In this document: positions 11,635 to 20,664 of the stretch, in pieces
Numbering within the stretch: the first letter of the stretch is position 1
Layout of the letters: each line of letters opens with the position of its first letter
NCBI RefSeq assembly: GCF_900187985.1
Contig: NZ_FZOA01000001.1
Span: 310,001-374,000, forward strand
Direction: 5' to 3'
DNA length: 64,000 nucleotides
DNA from: Methylobacillus rhizosphaerae
GTDB lineage: Bacteria; Pseudomonadota; Gammaproteobacteria; Burkholderiales; Methylophilaceae
Program-made: the position numbers and the translations under genes
Notes under the pieces: generated by a model
Seen by the model: only the letters and a program-made list of their open reading frames with translations
Told to the model about the DNA's origin: nothing
The model's database searches: none

Positions 11635-12102
11635 ATGAAATTCATATTTATTGCGGCAATTGTGGTAATAATTTCTGGGTGTACAAGTGTTGCATCGCCA
11701 CATTTTTTTAACGGAAATTATTATATGGCTGGTGATCCAAGTTGTGTTCGTCTTAAGGCGGTTTCAAGTGAGAGAGCTATTTGTGTGGATAAAGAGGGTA
11801 ATCATACTGGGTCCAGATATGCTATGACTGATGAACAAATGAGGACATATCAACTTGATTTGATTAATCAGCAAAGCCAAATACATAGTATTAATCAGCA
11901 GCTTAATGACATTGGGCAGTCATTTCAAAATTCGAGACAACAAATTCTTAACCAAAGCCAACAATATACTATGCCTCAGGTACAGCCTATTTCTCCTTAT
12001 GGGGCATCTGGTACGGTAACTTATCGTAGAGTAGGTAATACTATTATTAGCTCTGATGGAGCGAGTTGTCAGGTCGTTGGGCAAAACATTATTTGCAATT
12101 AA
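11635..12102 (+). CDS. Predicted lipoprotein of unknown function
   Basis: The 155-residue protein starts with a short hydrophobic signal ending in the lipobox ISGC (cysteine at residue 16), so it is probably a lipid-anchored envelope protein. The middle (about 75-120) is rich in glutamine and asparagine with repeated QQ and NQ pairs and looks helical, and the C-terminal part has VTYRRVGNTIISSDGASCQ, with two cysteines near the end. AGGAGAG lies upstream of the ATG. The codon choice is markedly AT-rich compared with neighbours. I do not recognise a family. Confidence 0.7.
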   Translation: MKFIFIAAIVVIISGCTSVASPHFFNGNYYMAGDPSCVRLKAVSSERAICVDKEGNHTGSRYAMTDEQMRTYQLDLINQQSQIHSINQQLNDIGQSFQNSRQQILNQSQQYTMPQVQPISPYGASGTVTYRRVGNTIISSDGASCQVVGQNIICN

Positions 12103-12135
12103 TGTAAGTGTTAAATGCTATGTACTGAAATATTG

Positions 12136-12153
12136 AAAACTCCATGAGTTTTT
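12136..12153 (+). terminator. Weak terminator after the lipoprotein gene
   Basis: AAAACTC and GAGTTTT form a 7-bp stem with a CAT loop and run straight into a T tract. It is short and AT-rich, so efficiency is uncertain. Confidence 0.4.
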
Positions 12154-12249
12154 GGAAATCTCTCAGTAACAGAAAAGCTTGGAGCTGAATGCAAGTTTTT
12201 GTGCTGTCAGTAAACAAGGGTTCTAGAGCAATCGCAAGGAAAGGATGTC

Positions 12250-13698
12250 ATGGCTTTACGTAAAACCAAGATTGTGGCGACGCTGGGGCCTGCATCTAGC
12301 GAGGAGGCGGTGATCGAGCGACTGGTGGATGCCGGGATGGATGTGGTGCGGCTCAATTTCTCGCATGGGTCTGCGCAGGATCATATTGCTCGTGCTGAAT
12401 TGGTGCGTGACATATCACGCCGCAGTGGGTGCCCGGTGGGAGTGTTGTGCGACCTGCAAGGACCGAAGATTCGTATTGGTAAGTTCGAGAATGACCGCAT
12501 CCTGCTCAAGGTAGGTGATAAATTTATCCTCGATGCGGCGTGCAAGCTGGGCAATCAGGAGCGGGTGGGGTTGGATTACAAGACCCTGCCATCCGAGGTG
12601 GAGCCTGGTGCAGTGCTGTTGCTGGACGATGGACGCATTGTGCTCAATGTCGAAGCCGTGGATGGTGGCGAGGTGCATTGCACGGTGGCAGTGGGAGGGA
12701 TGCTGTCGAACAACAAGGGTATCAATCGTCAAGGTGGCGGTCTTTCGGCACCTGCATTGACCTTGAAGGATCAGGAGGATATCCGTACGGCGGTGGCGCT
12801 GGAGGCGGATTATATTGCTGTTTCCTTCCCGCGCAGCGGCGAGGATATCGCGCTGGCACGCCAGTTAGTGGTGGAAGCGGGCGGACATGCGGCAATTGTG
12901 GCCAAGATTGAGCGCGCGGAAGCGATAGACGCGCTGGAGGAAATTATCGATGCAGCCGATGTGATCATGGTGGCGCGTGGCGACCTCGGTGTCGAGGTGG
13001 GTGATGCCGCAGTACCAGGTTTACAGAAACGTATGATCCGCATGGCGCGCATGCGCAACAAGCTGGTGATTACGGCGACGCAGATGCTGGAATCCATGAT
13101 CAGCAATCCTATCCCGACCCGGGCTGAAGTGTCCGATGTGGCAAATGCGGTGCTGGATGGCACCGATGCGGTGATGCTTTCGGGCGAGACGGCGGTGGGA
13201 CATTATCCCGTAGAGGCGATACAGGCGATGCACCGGGTATGTCTGGAAGCGGAAAAAGAGTACGACAGCCACCATTTGCAGGCGCCAATCAATGACGAGT
13301 TCGAGTTTGTTGATGAAGCGATTGCCATGGCGTCGGTGTATGCGGCTGAACATTTGAACGTGAAGGCGATTGCGGCCCTGACTCGCTCAGGCTCGTCTGT
13401 CACCTGGCTGTCACGCTCGAATACTAATGTGCCGATTTATGCATTGACTACGGAGCGCAATACACGGCGCAAGCTGACCTTGTATCGCGGAGTCTATCCC
13501 TATCATATCGAGCTACCCAGCCAGGAGCTGGGTAAGATACTCTATGATGCGGAAGAAACTTTGCTGCGGTTGGGAGCGGTGCAACGTGATGATCTCATGA
13601 TGCTGACATTTGGTGAGCCGATCGGCAACGCAGGTGGCACCAATACCCTGCAGATTGTCAGGGTAGGTGAGCACAAGCGCGAGCAGCATTCGCGGTGA
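12250..13698 (+). CDS. pyk: Pyruvate kinase
   Basis: The enzyme converts PEP and ADP to pyruvate and ATP. The 482-residue protein has TKIVATLGPAS at the N-terminus, RLNFSHG, LCDLQGPKIR, the active-site segment AIVAKIERAEAIDAL and MVARGDLGVE, followed by ITATQMLESMI and the C-terminal allosteric domain. AAGGAAAGG lies before the ATG. It is 16 bases from the fba stretch and forms a pair with it, downstream of the AT-rich insert that splits it from pgk. With ppsA at 47.5-49.9 kb the cell can run the PEP-pyruvate step both ways. Confidence 0.97.
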   Translation: MALRKTKIVATLGPASSEEAVIERLVDAGMDVVRLNFSHGSAQDHIARAELVRDISRRSGCPVGVLCDLQGPKIRIGKFENDRILLKVGDKFILDAACKLGNQERVGLDYKTLPSEVEPGAVLLLDDGRIVLNVEAVDGGEVHCTVAVGGMLSNNKGINRQGGGLSAPALTLKDQEDIRTAVALEADYIAVSFPRSGEDIALARQLVVEAGGHAAIVAKIERAEAIDALEEIIDAADVIMVARGDLGVEVGDAAVPGLQKRMIRMARMRNKLVITATQMLESMISNPIPTRAEVSDVANAVLDGTDAVMLSGETAVGHYPVEAIQAMHRVCLEAEKEYDSHHLQAPINDEFEFVDEAIAMASVYAAEHLNVKAIAALTRSGSSVTWLSRSNTNVPIYALTTERNTRRKLTLYRGVYPYHIELPSQELGKILYDAEETLLRLGAVQRDDLMMLTFGEPIGNAGGTNTLQIVRVGEHKREQHSR

Positions 13699-13720
13699 GC
13701 AATATTGAGGATGGATGACG

Positions 13721-14770
13721 ATGGCCCTGATCAGTTTACGTCAATTGCTGGATCACGCTGCCGAGCATGACTACGGCGTGCCAGCCTTCAACATCAACAA
13801 CCTGGAGCAGGTGCAGGCTATCATGCGCGCGGCGGATGCGTGTAATAGCCCGGTGATCCTGCAGGCGTCTGCCGGCGCGCGCAAATACGCAGGCGAGGCT
13901 TTCCTGCTCAAGTTGGTCGAGGCCGCTGCCGCTGCTTATCCGCATATCCCCATTGTGCTGCACCAGGACCATGGCGCCAGCCCGGCAGTGTGCCTGCATG
14001 CCATCAGCACTGGCTTCAGCAGCGTGATGATGGATGGCTCACTGATGGAAGATGCCAGGACGCCGGCCAACTATGCCTACAATGTAGAAGTGACGCGACA
14101 GGTGGTGCTGGCGGCGCATGCGGTGGGTGTATCGGTGGAGGGTGAGCTGGGCGTGCTTGGCTCACTGGAAACAGGTCTGGCGGGCGAGGAAGATGGCGTT
14201 GGCGCGGAAGGACACTTGGATCACAGCCAGTTGCTCACCAGCCCAGACGAGGCGGCGGATTTTGTCGCGCAAACAGGTGTGGATGCATTGGCGATTGCGA
14301 TCGGTACTTCGCATGGCGCCTACAAATTCAAGCGTCCACCCACTAGGGAGACACTTTCCATCAGTCGGCTGCGCGAGATCCATGCCCGATTGCCGAATAC
14401 GCACCTGGTGATGCATGGCTCCTCTTCTGTACCGCAGGAATGGCTGCGAGTGATCAATGAATATGGCGGCGAGATTCCCGAGACTTACGGCGTGCCGGTG
14501 GAGGAAATCGTCAAGGGCATCCGAAGTGGGGTGCGCAAGGTGAATATCGATACCGACCTGCGGTTGGCGTTTACTGGCGCGTTGCGCTGCTTTCTCGGGC
14601 AGTCGGAACACAGGGCGGAGTTCGATCCACGCAAGATACTGGCGGCCGCGACCAGCGGTATGCAAGCCTTGTGTCAGGAGCGTTTTGAGGCATTCGGCTC
14701 TGCCGGGCACGCTGCGCGGATTCAGCCTGTTGCGCTGAATAAGATGGCACAGCGATATGCTGTTTCCTGA
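13721..14770 (+). CDS. fba: Class II fructose-bisphosphate aldolase, CbbA type
   Basis: The zinc-dependent enzyme cleaves or forms fructose 1,6-bisphosphate. The protein has the metal-site pattern LHQDHG near residue 80 and the second signature VEGELGVLG followed by a long acidic stretch, and later [12 protein letters not shown]. This layout matches the longer CbbA or Calvin-type class II aldolases of about 350 residues. GAGGA is 9 bases before the ATG at 13721 and only 3 before an in-frame ATG at 13715, so 13721 is preferred (349 residues). It follows pyk closely. Confidence 0.95.
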   Translation: MALISLRQLLDHAAEHDYGVPAFNINNLEQVQAIMRAADACNSPVILQASAGARKYAGEAFLLKLVEAAAAAYPHIPIVLHQDHGASPAVCLHAISTGFSSVMMDGSLMEDARTPANYAYNVEVTRQVVLAAHAVGVSVEGELGVLGSLETGLAGEEDGVGAEGHLDHSQLLTSPDEAADFVAQTGVDALAIAIGTSHGAYKFKRPPTRETLSISRLREIHARLPNTHLVMHGSSSVPQEWLRVINEYGGEIPETYGVPVEEIVKGIRSGVRKVNIDTDLRLAFTGALRCFLGQSEHRAEFDPRKILAAATSGMQALCQERFEAFGSAGHAARIQPVALNKMAQRYAVS

Positions 14771-15020
14771 GGATGTCGCTGCACGTTGAGCGATATTTAC
14801 AGCGTATAATGCCAAGATTATTTGCCGGTTCTGGCTGCTTGCGGCTTGTTTGACGGATGCTGAAAGCAAATAGGATGAAAGCCCGTTTTATCATGCCGGT
14901 TTCTGTCCTGCTGATAGCTACCGCCATCCTGGAAATGTGCTACGGCATGTGAAGTTTTCTTATTCTGATGATCCTGAACAGGGTCATCACTCGACATAGT
15001 GTTTGATAAAGGTACGCGTT
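14771..15020 (+). other. fba-purC gap with promoter-like elements and a 25-codon open frame
   Basis: A perfect TATAAT lies at 14805-14810 but without a good -35 at the right distance; TTGACG (14850-14855) with TAGGAT 15 bases on is a second weak promoter-like pair. An open frame at 14875-14952 would encode a 25-residue hydrophobic peptide (MKARFIMPVSVLLIATAI...), but no ribosome site lies at a proper distance, so it is not called as a gene. No terminator is evident. Confidence 0.35.
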
Positions 15021-15914
15021 TTGACTACTCCTCTCATGCAGTCCAGCATCAAGAGCCTGAAGCTCATCAACCAGGGTAAGGTGCGGGATATCTACGATAT
15101 TGACGATAAGCACATGCTGTTGGTGGCGAGCGACCGCCTTTCCGCATTTGACGTGATCCTGCCGACGCCTATCCCGACCAAGGGCGCGATCCTGACCCAG
15201 ATTGCCAATTTCTGGTTCGACAAGCTCAAGCATGTGGTGCCCAACCACCTGACCGGTATCGACCCCAACACAGTGGTGAACGACCCTGAGGAGCAGGCGC
15301 AACTCGGTCCGCGCGCGCTGGTGGTAAAGAAACTCAAGCCGTTGCCGATTGAGGCCATTGTGCGTGGATATCTCGCCGGATCTGGCTGGAAGGAATACAA
15401 GGCGAGCCAAAGTGTTTGCGGTATTTCCCTTCCGGCAGGCCTGCAAGAGGCTTCCCAATTGCCTGAACCCTTATTCACGCCTTCCAGCAAGGCAGAGGTT
15501 GGCGACCATGATGAAAACATCACGCTGGAAAAGTGTGCGCAATTGCTTGGCAAGGAACTGGCGGACAAGGTGGCACGCATCAGTGTGCAGCTCTACAAGG
15601 AAGCGGCAGCGTATGCCTTGAGTCGCGGCATTATCATTGCCGATACCAAATTTGAGTTCGGCCTCGATGAAGCGGGCGAGCTGTATTTGATCGACGAGGT
15701 GCTGACGCCGGATTCATCACGTTTTTGGCCCCAGGATCAGTACCAGGTCGGCAGCAATCCTCCTAGTTTTGACAAGCAGTATGTGCGCGACTGGCTGGAA
15801 TCGACAGGCTGGAACAAGACTCCTCCTGGTCCTGAGCTGCCTGAAACCGTGGCTACGCGAACTGCGGAGAAATACCGTGAAGCATTTGAGCGGCTCACAG
15901 GAAAGCCTTTCTGA
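15021..15914 (+). CDS. purC: SAICAR synthase
   Basis: PurC joins aspartate to carboxyaminoimidazole ribotide in purine synthesis. The protein has [32 protein letters not shown], the [16 protein letters not shown] segment and [10 protein letters not shown], all family hallmarks. The start is probably the TTG at 15021, since AAAGG lies 8 bases before it and the resulting [15 protein letters not shown] fits homologues; the ATG at 15036 is the alternative. Length is 297 residues. Its position after fba follows the betaproteobacterial gene order, and purE-purK lie at 34.2-35.8 kb. Confidence 0.96.
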   Translation: MTTPLMQSSIKSLKLINQGKVRDIYDIDDKHMLLVASDRLSAFDVILPTPIPTKGAILTQIANFWFDKLKHVVPNHLTGIDPNTVVNDPEEQAQLGPRALVVKKLKPLPIEAIVRGYLAGSGWKEYKASQSVCGISLPAGLQEASQLPEPLFTPSSKAEVGDHDENITLEKCAQLLGKELADKVARISVQLYKEAAAYALSRGIIIADTKFEFGLDEAGELYLIDEVLTPDSSRFWPQDQYQVGSNPPSFDKQYVRDWLESTGWNKTPPGPELPETVATRTAEKYREAFERLTGKPF

Positions 15915-15931
15915 AGGAAAAGCTGAAACGA

Positions 15932-16195
15932 TTGGCGCGCCAGCTCAAGGTAGAGCTGGATGTTTATCGGCTAGTGTTACATCATCCCCGTACACCCTGG
16001 CTGGCCAGGGTGTTTCTAGGTCTGGCAGTGGGTTACTTGCTATTGCCGTTTGACCTGATTCCAGATTTCATCCCTGTGATTGGGCAGCTGGATGATGTAC
16101 TGATTGTGCCTGTTTTGTTTTATCTGGGTATCAAATGCGTGCCGTCGGAAGTCATGGTGGATTGTCGCCGGCAAGTGGAAGCACGTCACGGATGA
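15932..16195 (+). CDS. DUF1232 (YkvA-type) membrane protein
   Basis: The protein has the DUF1232 core: HPRTPWLARVFLGLAVGYLL, then PFDLIPDFIPVIGQLDD and a second membrane segment VLIVPVLFYLGI. The central LxPxDLIPDxIPVxGxxDD pattern is the family signature; the function is unknown. The start is uncertain: TTG at 15932 is used here (87 residues), but the frame stays open upstream with a basic LKEKLKR stretch that homologues often have, so CTG at 15911 or 15923 could be the true start. It follows purC directly. Confidence 0.8.
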   Translation: MARQLKVELDVYRLVLHHPRTPWLARVFLGLAVGYLLLPFDLIPDFIPVIGQLDDVLIVPVLFYLGIKCVPSEVMVDCRRQVEARHG

Positions 16196-16274
16196 TTTTT
16201 TCACCTGATTTGCGTTAAAATCCTGCGTTATCTCAAGATAATCCCAACTGAAATCAAATTTTAAGGATAAACGC

Positions 16275-16802
16275 ATGTCCCTTTCTAATGTGCCTGCAGG
16301 CAAAGACGTCCCTAACGACTTTAATGTCATTATCGAAATCTCCATGCGTGGCGAACCTATCAAGTTCGAAGTGGACAAGGAAAGTGGCGCCGTATTCGTA
16401 GACCGTTTCATGGGTACCTCCATGCATTACCCATGCAATTATGGCTATATCCCGCAAACATTATCGGAAGATGGTGACCCGGTTGATGTCCTGGTCATTA
16501 CCCCGATTCCTCTGCAGCCGGGTGTTGTGATTCGTTGTCGTGCGATTGGTGTGCTGACCATGGAAGATGATGGTGGCGTGGATGCCAAGGTGCTGGCAGT
16601 GCCGGTGGACAAGATCTGCCCGCAATACAAGGATATCCAGAGTTACCAGGATCTGCCTGAATTCCAGCTGGCGCCTATTTCTCACTTCTTCGAGCACTAC
16701 AAGGACCTAGAGAAGGGCAAGTGGGTCAAGATCGGTGGCTGGCAAGGTGTTGCAGAAGCCAAGGCGGAAATTGTTGCTGGCGTGGAGCGTTACGGCAAGT
16801 AA
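16275..16802 (+). CDS. ppa: Inorganic pyrophosphatase
   Basis: The family I enzyme hydrolyses pyrophosphate to phosphate and pulls biosynthetic reactions forward. The 175-residue protein has the signature DGDPVDVLV with its metal-binding aspartates, preceded by [11 protein letters not shown], and a C-terminal KWVKIGGW. The ATG is preceded by TTAAGGATAA. A TAAAAT (16216-16221) upstream may be a -10 element. Length and motifs are standard. Confidence 0.96.
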   Translation: MSLSNVPAGKDVPNDFNVIIEISMRGEPIKFEVDKESGAVFVDRFMGTSMHYPCNYGYIPQTLSEDGDPVDVLVITPIPLQPGVVIRCRAIGVLTMEDDGGVDAKVLAVPVDKICPQYKDIQSYQDLPEFQLAPISHFFEHYKDLEKGKWVKIGGWQGVAEAKAEIVAGVERYGK

Positions 16803-16829
16803 CTTTGTCTTCTTGCGATGCAGTCAGAG

Positions 16830-16855
16830 AAACGGCGCGTAGGCGCCGTTTTTAT
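16830..16855 (+). terminator. Intrinsic terminator after ppa
   Basis: AACGGCGC (16831-16838) pairs with GCGCCGTT (16843-16850) around a GTAG loop and is followed by TTTATT. The converging ABC permease gene ends at 16860. Confidence 0.85.
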
Positions 16856-16859
16856 TGGC

Positions 16860-17666
16860 TTATTCTCCAACCTGCAGCAATAAGCCACGGCGGCGGGCGA
16901 CACGGAAATAGCCAAGAAATACAGCAATGCCGGCACTGAGGAAGACAATGTTCAAGCCGATGGCCCATTGCATATGGGCGACATTGAACGTGTGTTGCAG
17001 CAAGAGTTCGCGCATGCCTTCGAACACATGGCTGGCGGGCAGGGCGAGCGCAACGGGCTGCAGCCAGCTGGGAAGTGTGGCTACCGGATAGTAAATGGCG
17101 CACAGTGGCTGGATGGCAAACACACTGACCCAGGCAATGCTTTCGGCACCCATGCCGTAACGCAGCACGATACCGGATACCATGAGGCCGATGGCCCAGC
17201 CCATGATGATGAGGTTGAGGAAGAATGCGATCAGTGGCAGGCCCATGTCATAAATACTGTATTGAAACAGGGGAATGGCAATGAGCGTGGCCCCACCAAT
17301 GCCGATCAGGGTGCGCAACAGACTCATGAACAGCAGGGAAACGACCATTTCATAAGGGCGCAGGGGGCTGACAAATAAATGTCCCAGGTTGCGCGACCAC
17401 ATTTCCTCCATGAATACCAGGGCAATGCCAAGCTGCCCGCGGAACAGCACATCCCATAGCAGTACGCCCGACAGCAGCAGGCCACTGGCCTGGGCGATCA
17501 GGGAACTGTTGCCTTGCAGGTAGAGGGTGATAAAGCCCCACAATATCATCTGCACCGTGGGCCAATAGACCATTTCCAGCACGCGCGGCCATGACGAGCG
17601 CATCAGGTAGAGGTGGCGCAATGCCACTGCGCCAATACGCCGAAGAGAGAAGTGAATGTCCTGCAT
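16860..17666 (-). CDS. ABC-2 type export permease
   Basis: The 268-residue protein shows six hydrophobic segments typical of ABC-2 permeases, including LIAQASGLLLSGVLLWDVLF and a terminal pair around ALALPASHVFEGMREL, the conserved loop of NodJ/ABC-2 proteins. It forms the membrane channel for the ATPase encoded just upstream (17666-18406); the two genes overlap by one base (TGATG), which implies translational coupling. The exported substrate cannot be told from sequence; this family moves polysaccharides, drugs or lipids. Confidence 0.88.
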   Translation of the reverse strand: MQDIHFSLRRIGAVALRHLYLMRSSWPRVLEMVYWPTVQMILWGFITLYLQGNSSLIAQASGLLLSGVLLWDVLFRGQLGIALVFMEEMWSRNLGHLFVSPLRPYEMVVSLLFMSLLRTLIGIGGATLIAIPLFQYSIYDMGLPLIAFFLNLIIMGWAIGLMVSGIVLRYGMGAESIAWVSVFAIQPLCAIYYPVATLPSWLQPVALALPASHVFEGMRELLLQHTFNVAHMQWAIGLNIVFLSAGIAVFLGYFRVARRRGLLLQVGE

Positions 17667-18406
17667 CAGGCGGATTCCTTGTGACGGGCAATATCGATAA
17701 AGACTTCTTCCAGGTTGTTCCGTCCATATCTGGCAAGCAGTTCGTCAGGTGTTCCAGTGTCGACGACTTGTCCTTTGCGCATCATGATGACGTCGCTGGC
17801 CATGCGCTCGACTTCTGCCATATTGTGCGAGGCAAGCAGGATGCTGGCGCCAGTGTCCCGCTGATATTGTTCCAGGTAGCTGCGGATCGAGTCTGCAGTA
17901 TCAGGGTCCAGTGAGGCTGTTGGCTCATCCATCAGCAGGAGCTCGGGTTTGTTGAGTAGTGATTTGGCAAGCGATACCCGTGTTTTCTGCCCAGCCGACA
18001 GTTGGCCATAACGCTTGTCCAGCAGGGTGTCGAGATTCAATGCCTGCGCCAGTTCGGCAATGCGCTCCTTTAGTCTCGGCAAGCGATACAAGTGACCATA
18101 GACTGTCAGGTTCTGGCGAATGGTGAGTCGTTGCGGCAGATCGACATAAGGCGAGGAAAAATTCATGCGATGCAGCAGGCGATAGCGGTGCTGGAGCATG
18201 TCTTCACCAAGGATATGTATCTTGCCCTGGCTGGGAGTCAATAAACCCAGCAGCATGGCAATGGTGGTGGTCTTGCCTGCACCATTGCCGCCAAGTAATG
18301 CGGTCGTGACTCCTTTTCTGGCCTGGAACTGGAGATCGTTGATGGCGCAGAACTGGTCAAAATATTTATACAGGCCACTGACTTCGATAACGAATTCTGG
18401 ATGCAT
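17666..18406 (-). CDS. ABC transporter ATP-binding protein
   Basis: The 246-residue protein has a Walker A GGNGAGKTT near residue 37, the Q-loop region, the signature LSAGQKTRVSLAKSLL, Walker B LLLMDEPTASLD and the switch histidine in LLASHNMAEVE. It powers the ABC-2 permease encoded next to it. It lies two bases downstream of the TauE/SafE gene on the same strand, so the three genes are probably one operon. NodI/CcmA-like proteins are the nearest in form. Confidence 0.92.
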   Translation of the reverse strand: MHPEFVIEVSGLYKYFDQFCAINDLQFQARKGVTTALLGGNGAGKTTTIAMLLGLLTPSQGKIHILGEDMLQHRYRLLHRMNFSSPYVDLPQRLTIRQNLTVYGHLYRLPRLKERIAELAQALNLDTLLDKRYGQLSAGQKTRVSLAKSLLNKPELLLMDEPTASLDPDTADSIRSYLEQYQRDTGASILLASHNMAEVERMASDVIMMRKGQVVDTGTPDELLARYGRNNLEEVFIDIARHKESA

Positions 18407-18407
18407 G

Positions 18408-19199
18408 TTATAGCAGGCTCCACAGCATTTTCAGGCCGACGATATAAAGCAGGAGTGCAAAGAGTTTTTTCAGTATGGGCACGGGGAGGCGGTGCGCCAG
18501 GTGAGCACCAATTGGCGCAGTCAGCATGCTGGCGACGGCAATACCGAGCAATGCGGGCAGGTAGATATAGCCCAGGCTGAACCCGGGTAGATTCTCTGCC
18601 GACAGGCCGGCGGCAATAAAACCGATAGTGCCTGCCACAGCAATCGGCAGGCCAATGGCAGAAGATGTACCAATGGCATAACGTGCGTTGAAATTGCAGT
18701 AAATCAGGAAAGGGACTGAAAGTGAGCCCCCACCTATGCCTACCAGGCTGGATATGACGCCAATAATGGTTCCCATCAGCGATATCCCGACGTTCCCTGG
18801 CAGTTGGCGATGGGCCGGAGGGGTGAAGTTCAGCAGTATCTGCGTGGCAATCAGCAGGACAAAAACCGCAAAAATGCATTTCAGTAAGAAGGTATCCATC
18901 TGTCCGGCCAGCCAGGCACCGACCAGTGTGCCCAATACAATGCCGGGGGCAATGAGCATGACGACCGGCCAATGCACATTCTGTTTCCGGTGATGAGCGC
19001 GCGCAGATGAAATCGAGGTGACGATGATTGTTGCCAGCGATGTACCCAGCGCCAGATGCATGATGTGCTGCGCGGGAAAAGCCAGTGACGTGAAGATGAA
19101 TACAAGAATGGGCACGATGATGGTGCCGCCGCCTACGCCCAATAACCCGGACAGGATGCCGGCACCTGCGCCTGCAATGAAGTAAAGCAGAAAATCCAT
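18408..19199 (-). CDS. TauE/SafE family permease
   Basis: The 263-residue membrane protein has two halves each with the glycine-rich motif of the family: GAGAGILSGLLGVGGGTIIVP at the N-terminus and GIISSLVGIGGGSLSVP-like sequence in the middle. These proteins export sulfite, sulfoacetate or related anions. About eight hydrophobic segments are visible. It starts the operon with the ABC exporter genes. The substrate is unknown. Confidence 0.88.
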   Translation of the reverse strand: MDFLLYFIAGAGAGILSGLLGVGGGTIIVPILVFIFTSLAFPAQHIMHLALGTSLATIIVTSISSARAHHRKQNVHWPVVMLIAPGIVLGTLVGAWLAGQMDTFLLKCIFAVFVLLIATQILLNFTPPAHRQLPGNVGISLMGTIIGVISSLVGIGGGSLSVPFLIYCNFNARYAIGTSSAIGLPIAVAGTIGFIAAGLSAENLPGFSLGYIYLPALLGIAVASMLTAPIGAHLAHRLPVPILKKLFALLLYIVGLKMLWSLL

Positions 19200-19248
19200 A
19201 TTGAATCTAAACCTGAAACCTGTTGTCGGAAATACCTACTGATATGGC

Positions 19249-19665
19249 TCAGCGGCGGCTGGACAGTCGCGCGATAACATCACCCAGTGGGGAGCCCTGG
19301 AGGTCAGCTGCAAGCTTTTCCAGACTGGCAGCGGCGGCAGGACTTAATGTTCGCAGCTTTCTGTGTGCTTGTGTCTGGGCAGATTTGACTTGCACTTCCA
19401 CGCGAATTGAAGTAATTTCAAGCCCTTGTTTTTGCAGCCCAACTATCAGGCTGGGCAGTAATAATTTAATTTTGGCAGCAACAGCACCGTTGTTTGCATA
19501 TACGGTGAGCCGGTTGTGATTCAGATTCCCGGCTTGTGTGTATGGCTTGAGAGCGGCCGGTACCACAGCATTCCATTTCTGCTGCGACAGGGTCAGTTTC
19601 TCAGCCTGTTTCGACAGGGCTGCCAGATCGGCATTTTCAGTAAATAGTGTACTAACGCGTAACAT
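19249..19665 (-). CDS. DUF721 (DciA-like) protein
   Basis: The 138-residue protein has the DUF721 layout: an N-terminal helical part (LAALSKQAEKLTLSQQKW) and the core LNHNRLTVYANNGAVAAKIK. DciA proteins of this family load the replicative helicase in bacteria that lack DnaC. The start at 19665 (MLRVSTLF) is chosen because GGGAG lies 10 bases upstream; a TTG at 19692 is less likely. It is divergent from the M23 peptidase gene, an arrangement widely seen ahead of secA. Confidence 0.75.
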   Translation of the reverse strand: MLRVSTLFTENADLAALSKQAEKLTLSQQKWNAVVPAALKPYTQAGNLNHNRLTVYANNGAVAAKIKLLLPSLIVGLQKQGLEITSIRVEVQVKSAQTQAHRKLRTLSPAAAASLEKLAADLQGSPLGDVIARLSSRR

Positions 19666-19691
19666 GCCGATAAATCTCCCGAAGGGAAGCA

Positions 19692-20570
19692 ATGAACATC
19701 ATTTTTGTATCTGATGGCATGGCAAGGACCAGAAGCATATCCCTGCGTTCGGCCATGCTGCTTGTTGGGCTGTTGGTTCTGTTGCCTGTGGTATTGATTC
19801 TGGCTTTTATTGTGCCACATGGCTCACATGAGCACCAAGAGGTAAAAAAACAGTTGCCGACGATCTTGAATGTGGTGTCGGCAAATGAGTTGACCCATAT
19901 TGATGCATTGGCACAGCAATTAGGTGAAGTGGAAGCCAGAATCACACGTTTGGACGCATTGAGCGCACGGCTGGCCACGATGGCTGGTGTCAAGGAAAGT
20001 GCCGCTGATGCTTTGCCGCCAGGTCGTGGCGGGCCAGCTGTCCATGCGCATCATATGTCTGAGCAGGAGTTGAAGGACAAGCTGAATGAGCTGGCACAAT
20101 CCATTGACCTGCGCAGTGATAAATTCAGTATGCTGGAAGCCGTGATGTTGCAGAAGCGTCTGCAGGCAAGCACACTGCCAAGTACCATGCCTACCGATGT
20201 TGCCTATAACTCTTCCAGTTATGGTTGGCGGGTCGACCCGTTTTCCGGGCAGATGGCCTTTCACGAAGGGCTGGATTTTGTCGCCGGGACAGGAACACCT
20301 GTGTATGCTTCTGCCGAAGGAATTGTAACCACTGCGGAGCGGACTCATGACTATGGTAAAATCGTCAAGATTGACCATGGCGCAGGATTGGAAACCCGCT
20401 ATGCACATGCTTCTGAGTTGCTGGTTAAGCCGGGAGAGCATGTGGAGCGGGGACAATTGATTGCAAGGGTGGGCAGTACCGGGCGGTCTACAGGGGCGCA
20501 TCTGCACTTTGAGGTGCGCTTGAACGGTGCTGCACTGGATCCGCGCAAATATCTGCAAAGTATGAAATGA
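19692..20570 (+). CDS. Membrane-anchored M23 (LytM) peptidoglycan endopeptidase
   Basis: The 292-residue protein has a short cytoplasmic N-terminus, one membrane segment (about 21-43), a coiled-coil stretch (about 65-100) and a C-terminal M23 domain. The catalytic zinc ligands are intact: HEGLDF (HxGxD) and HLHFEV (HxH). It probably cleaves peptide cross-links during cell-wall growth in the periplasm. It lies directly upstream of secA, the usual place for this gene in proteobacteria. GAAGGGAAGC precedes the ATG. Confidence 0.9.
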   Translation: MNIIFVSDGMARTRSISLRSAMLLVGLLVLLPVVLILAFIVPHGSHEHQEVKKQLPTILNVVSANELTHIDALAQQLGEVEARITRLDALSARLATMAGVKESAADALPPGRGGPAVHAHHMSEQELKDKLNELAQSIDLRSDKFSMLEAVMLQKRLQASTLPSTMPTDVAYNSSSYGWRVDPFSGQMAFHEGLDFVAGTGTPVYASAEGIVTTAERTHDYGKIVKIDHGAGLETRYAHASELLVKPGEHVERGQLIARVGSTGRSTGAHLHFEVRLNGAALDPRKYLQSMK

Positions 20571-20664
20571 GTCTCCGGGATTTATCCTCAGGGGTTTTTT
20601 AAGATTAACAATTATCAAAGCTAAGCTAAGGGTTTCCGTCTAGTCGGAAAATTGGTGCCACTTC

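Noticed and set aside
14875-14952. A 25-residue hydrophobic peptide frame before purC
   Set aside because: No ribosome site lies at a proper distance and no support beyond hydrophobicity; kept only as a remark on the gap.
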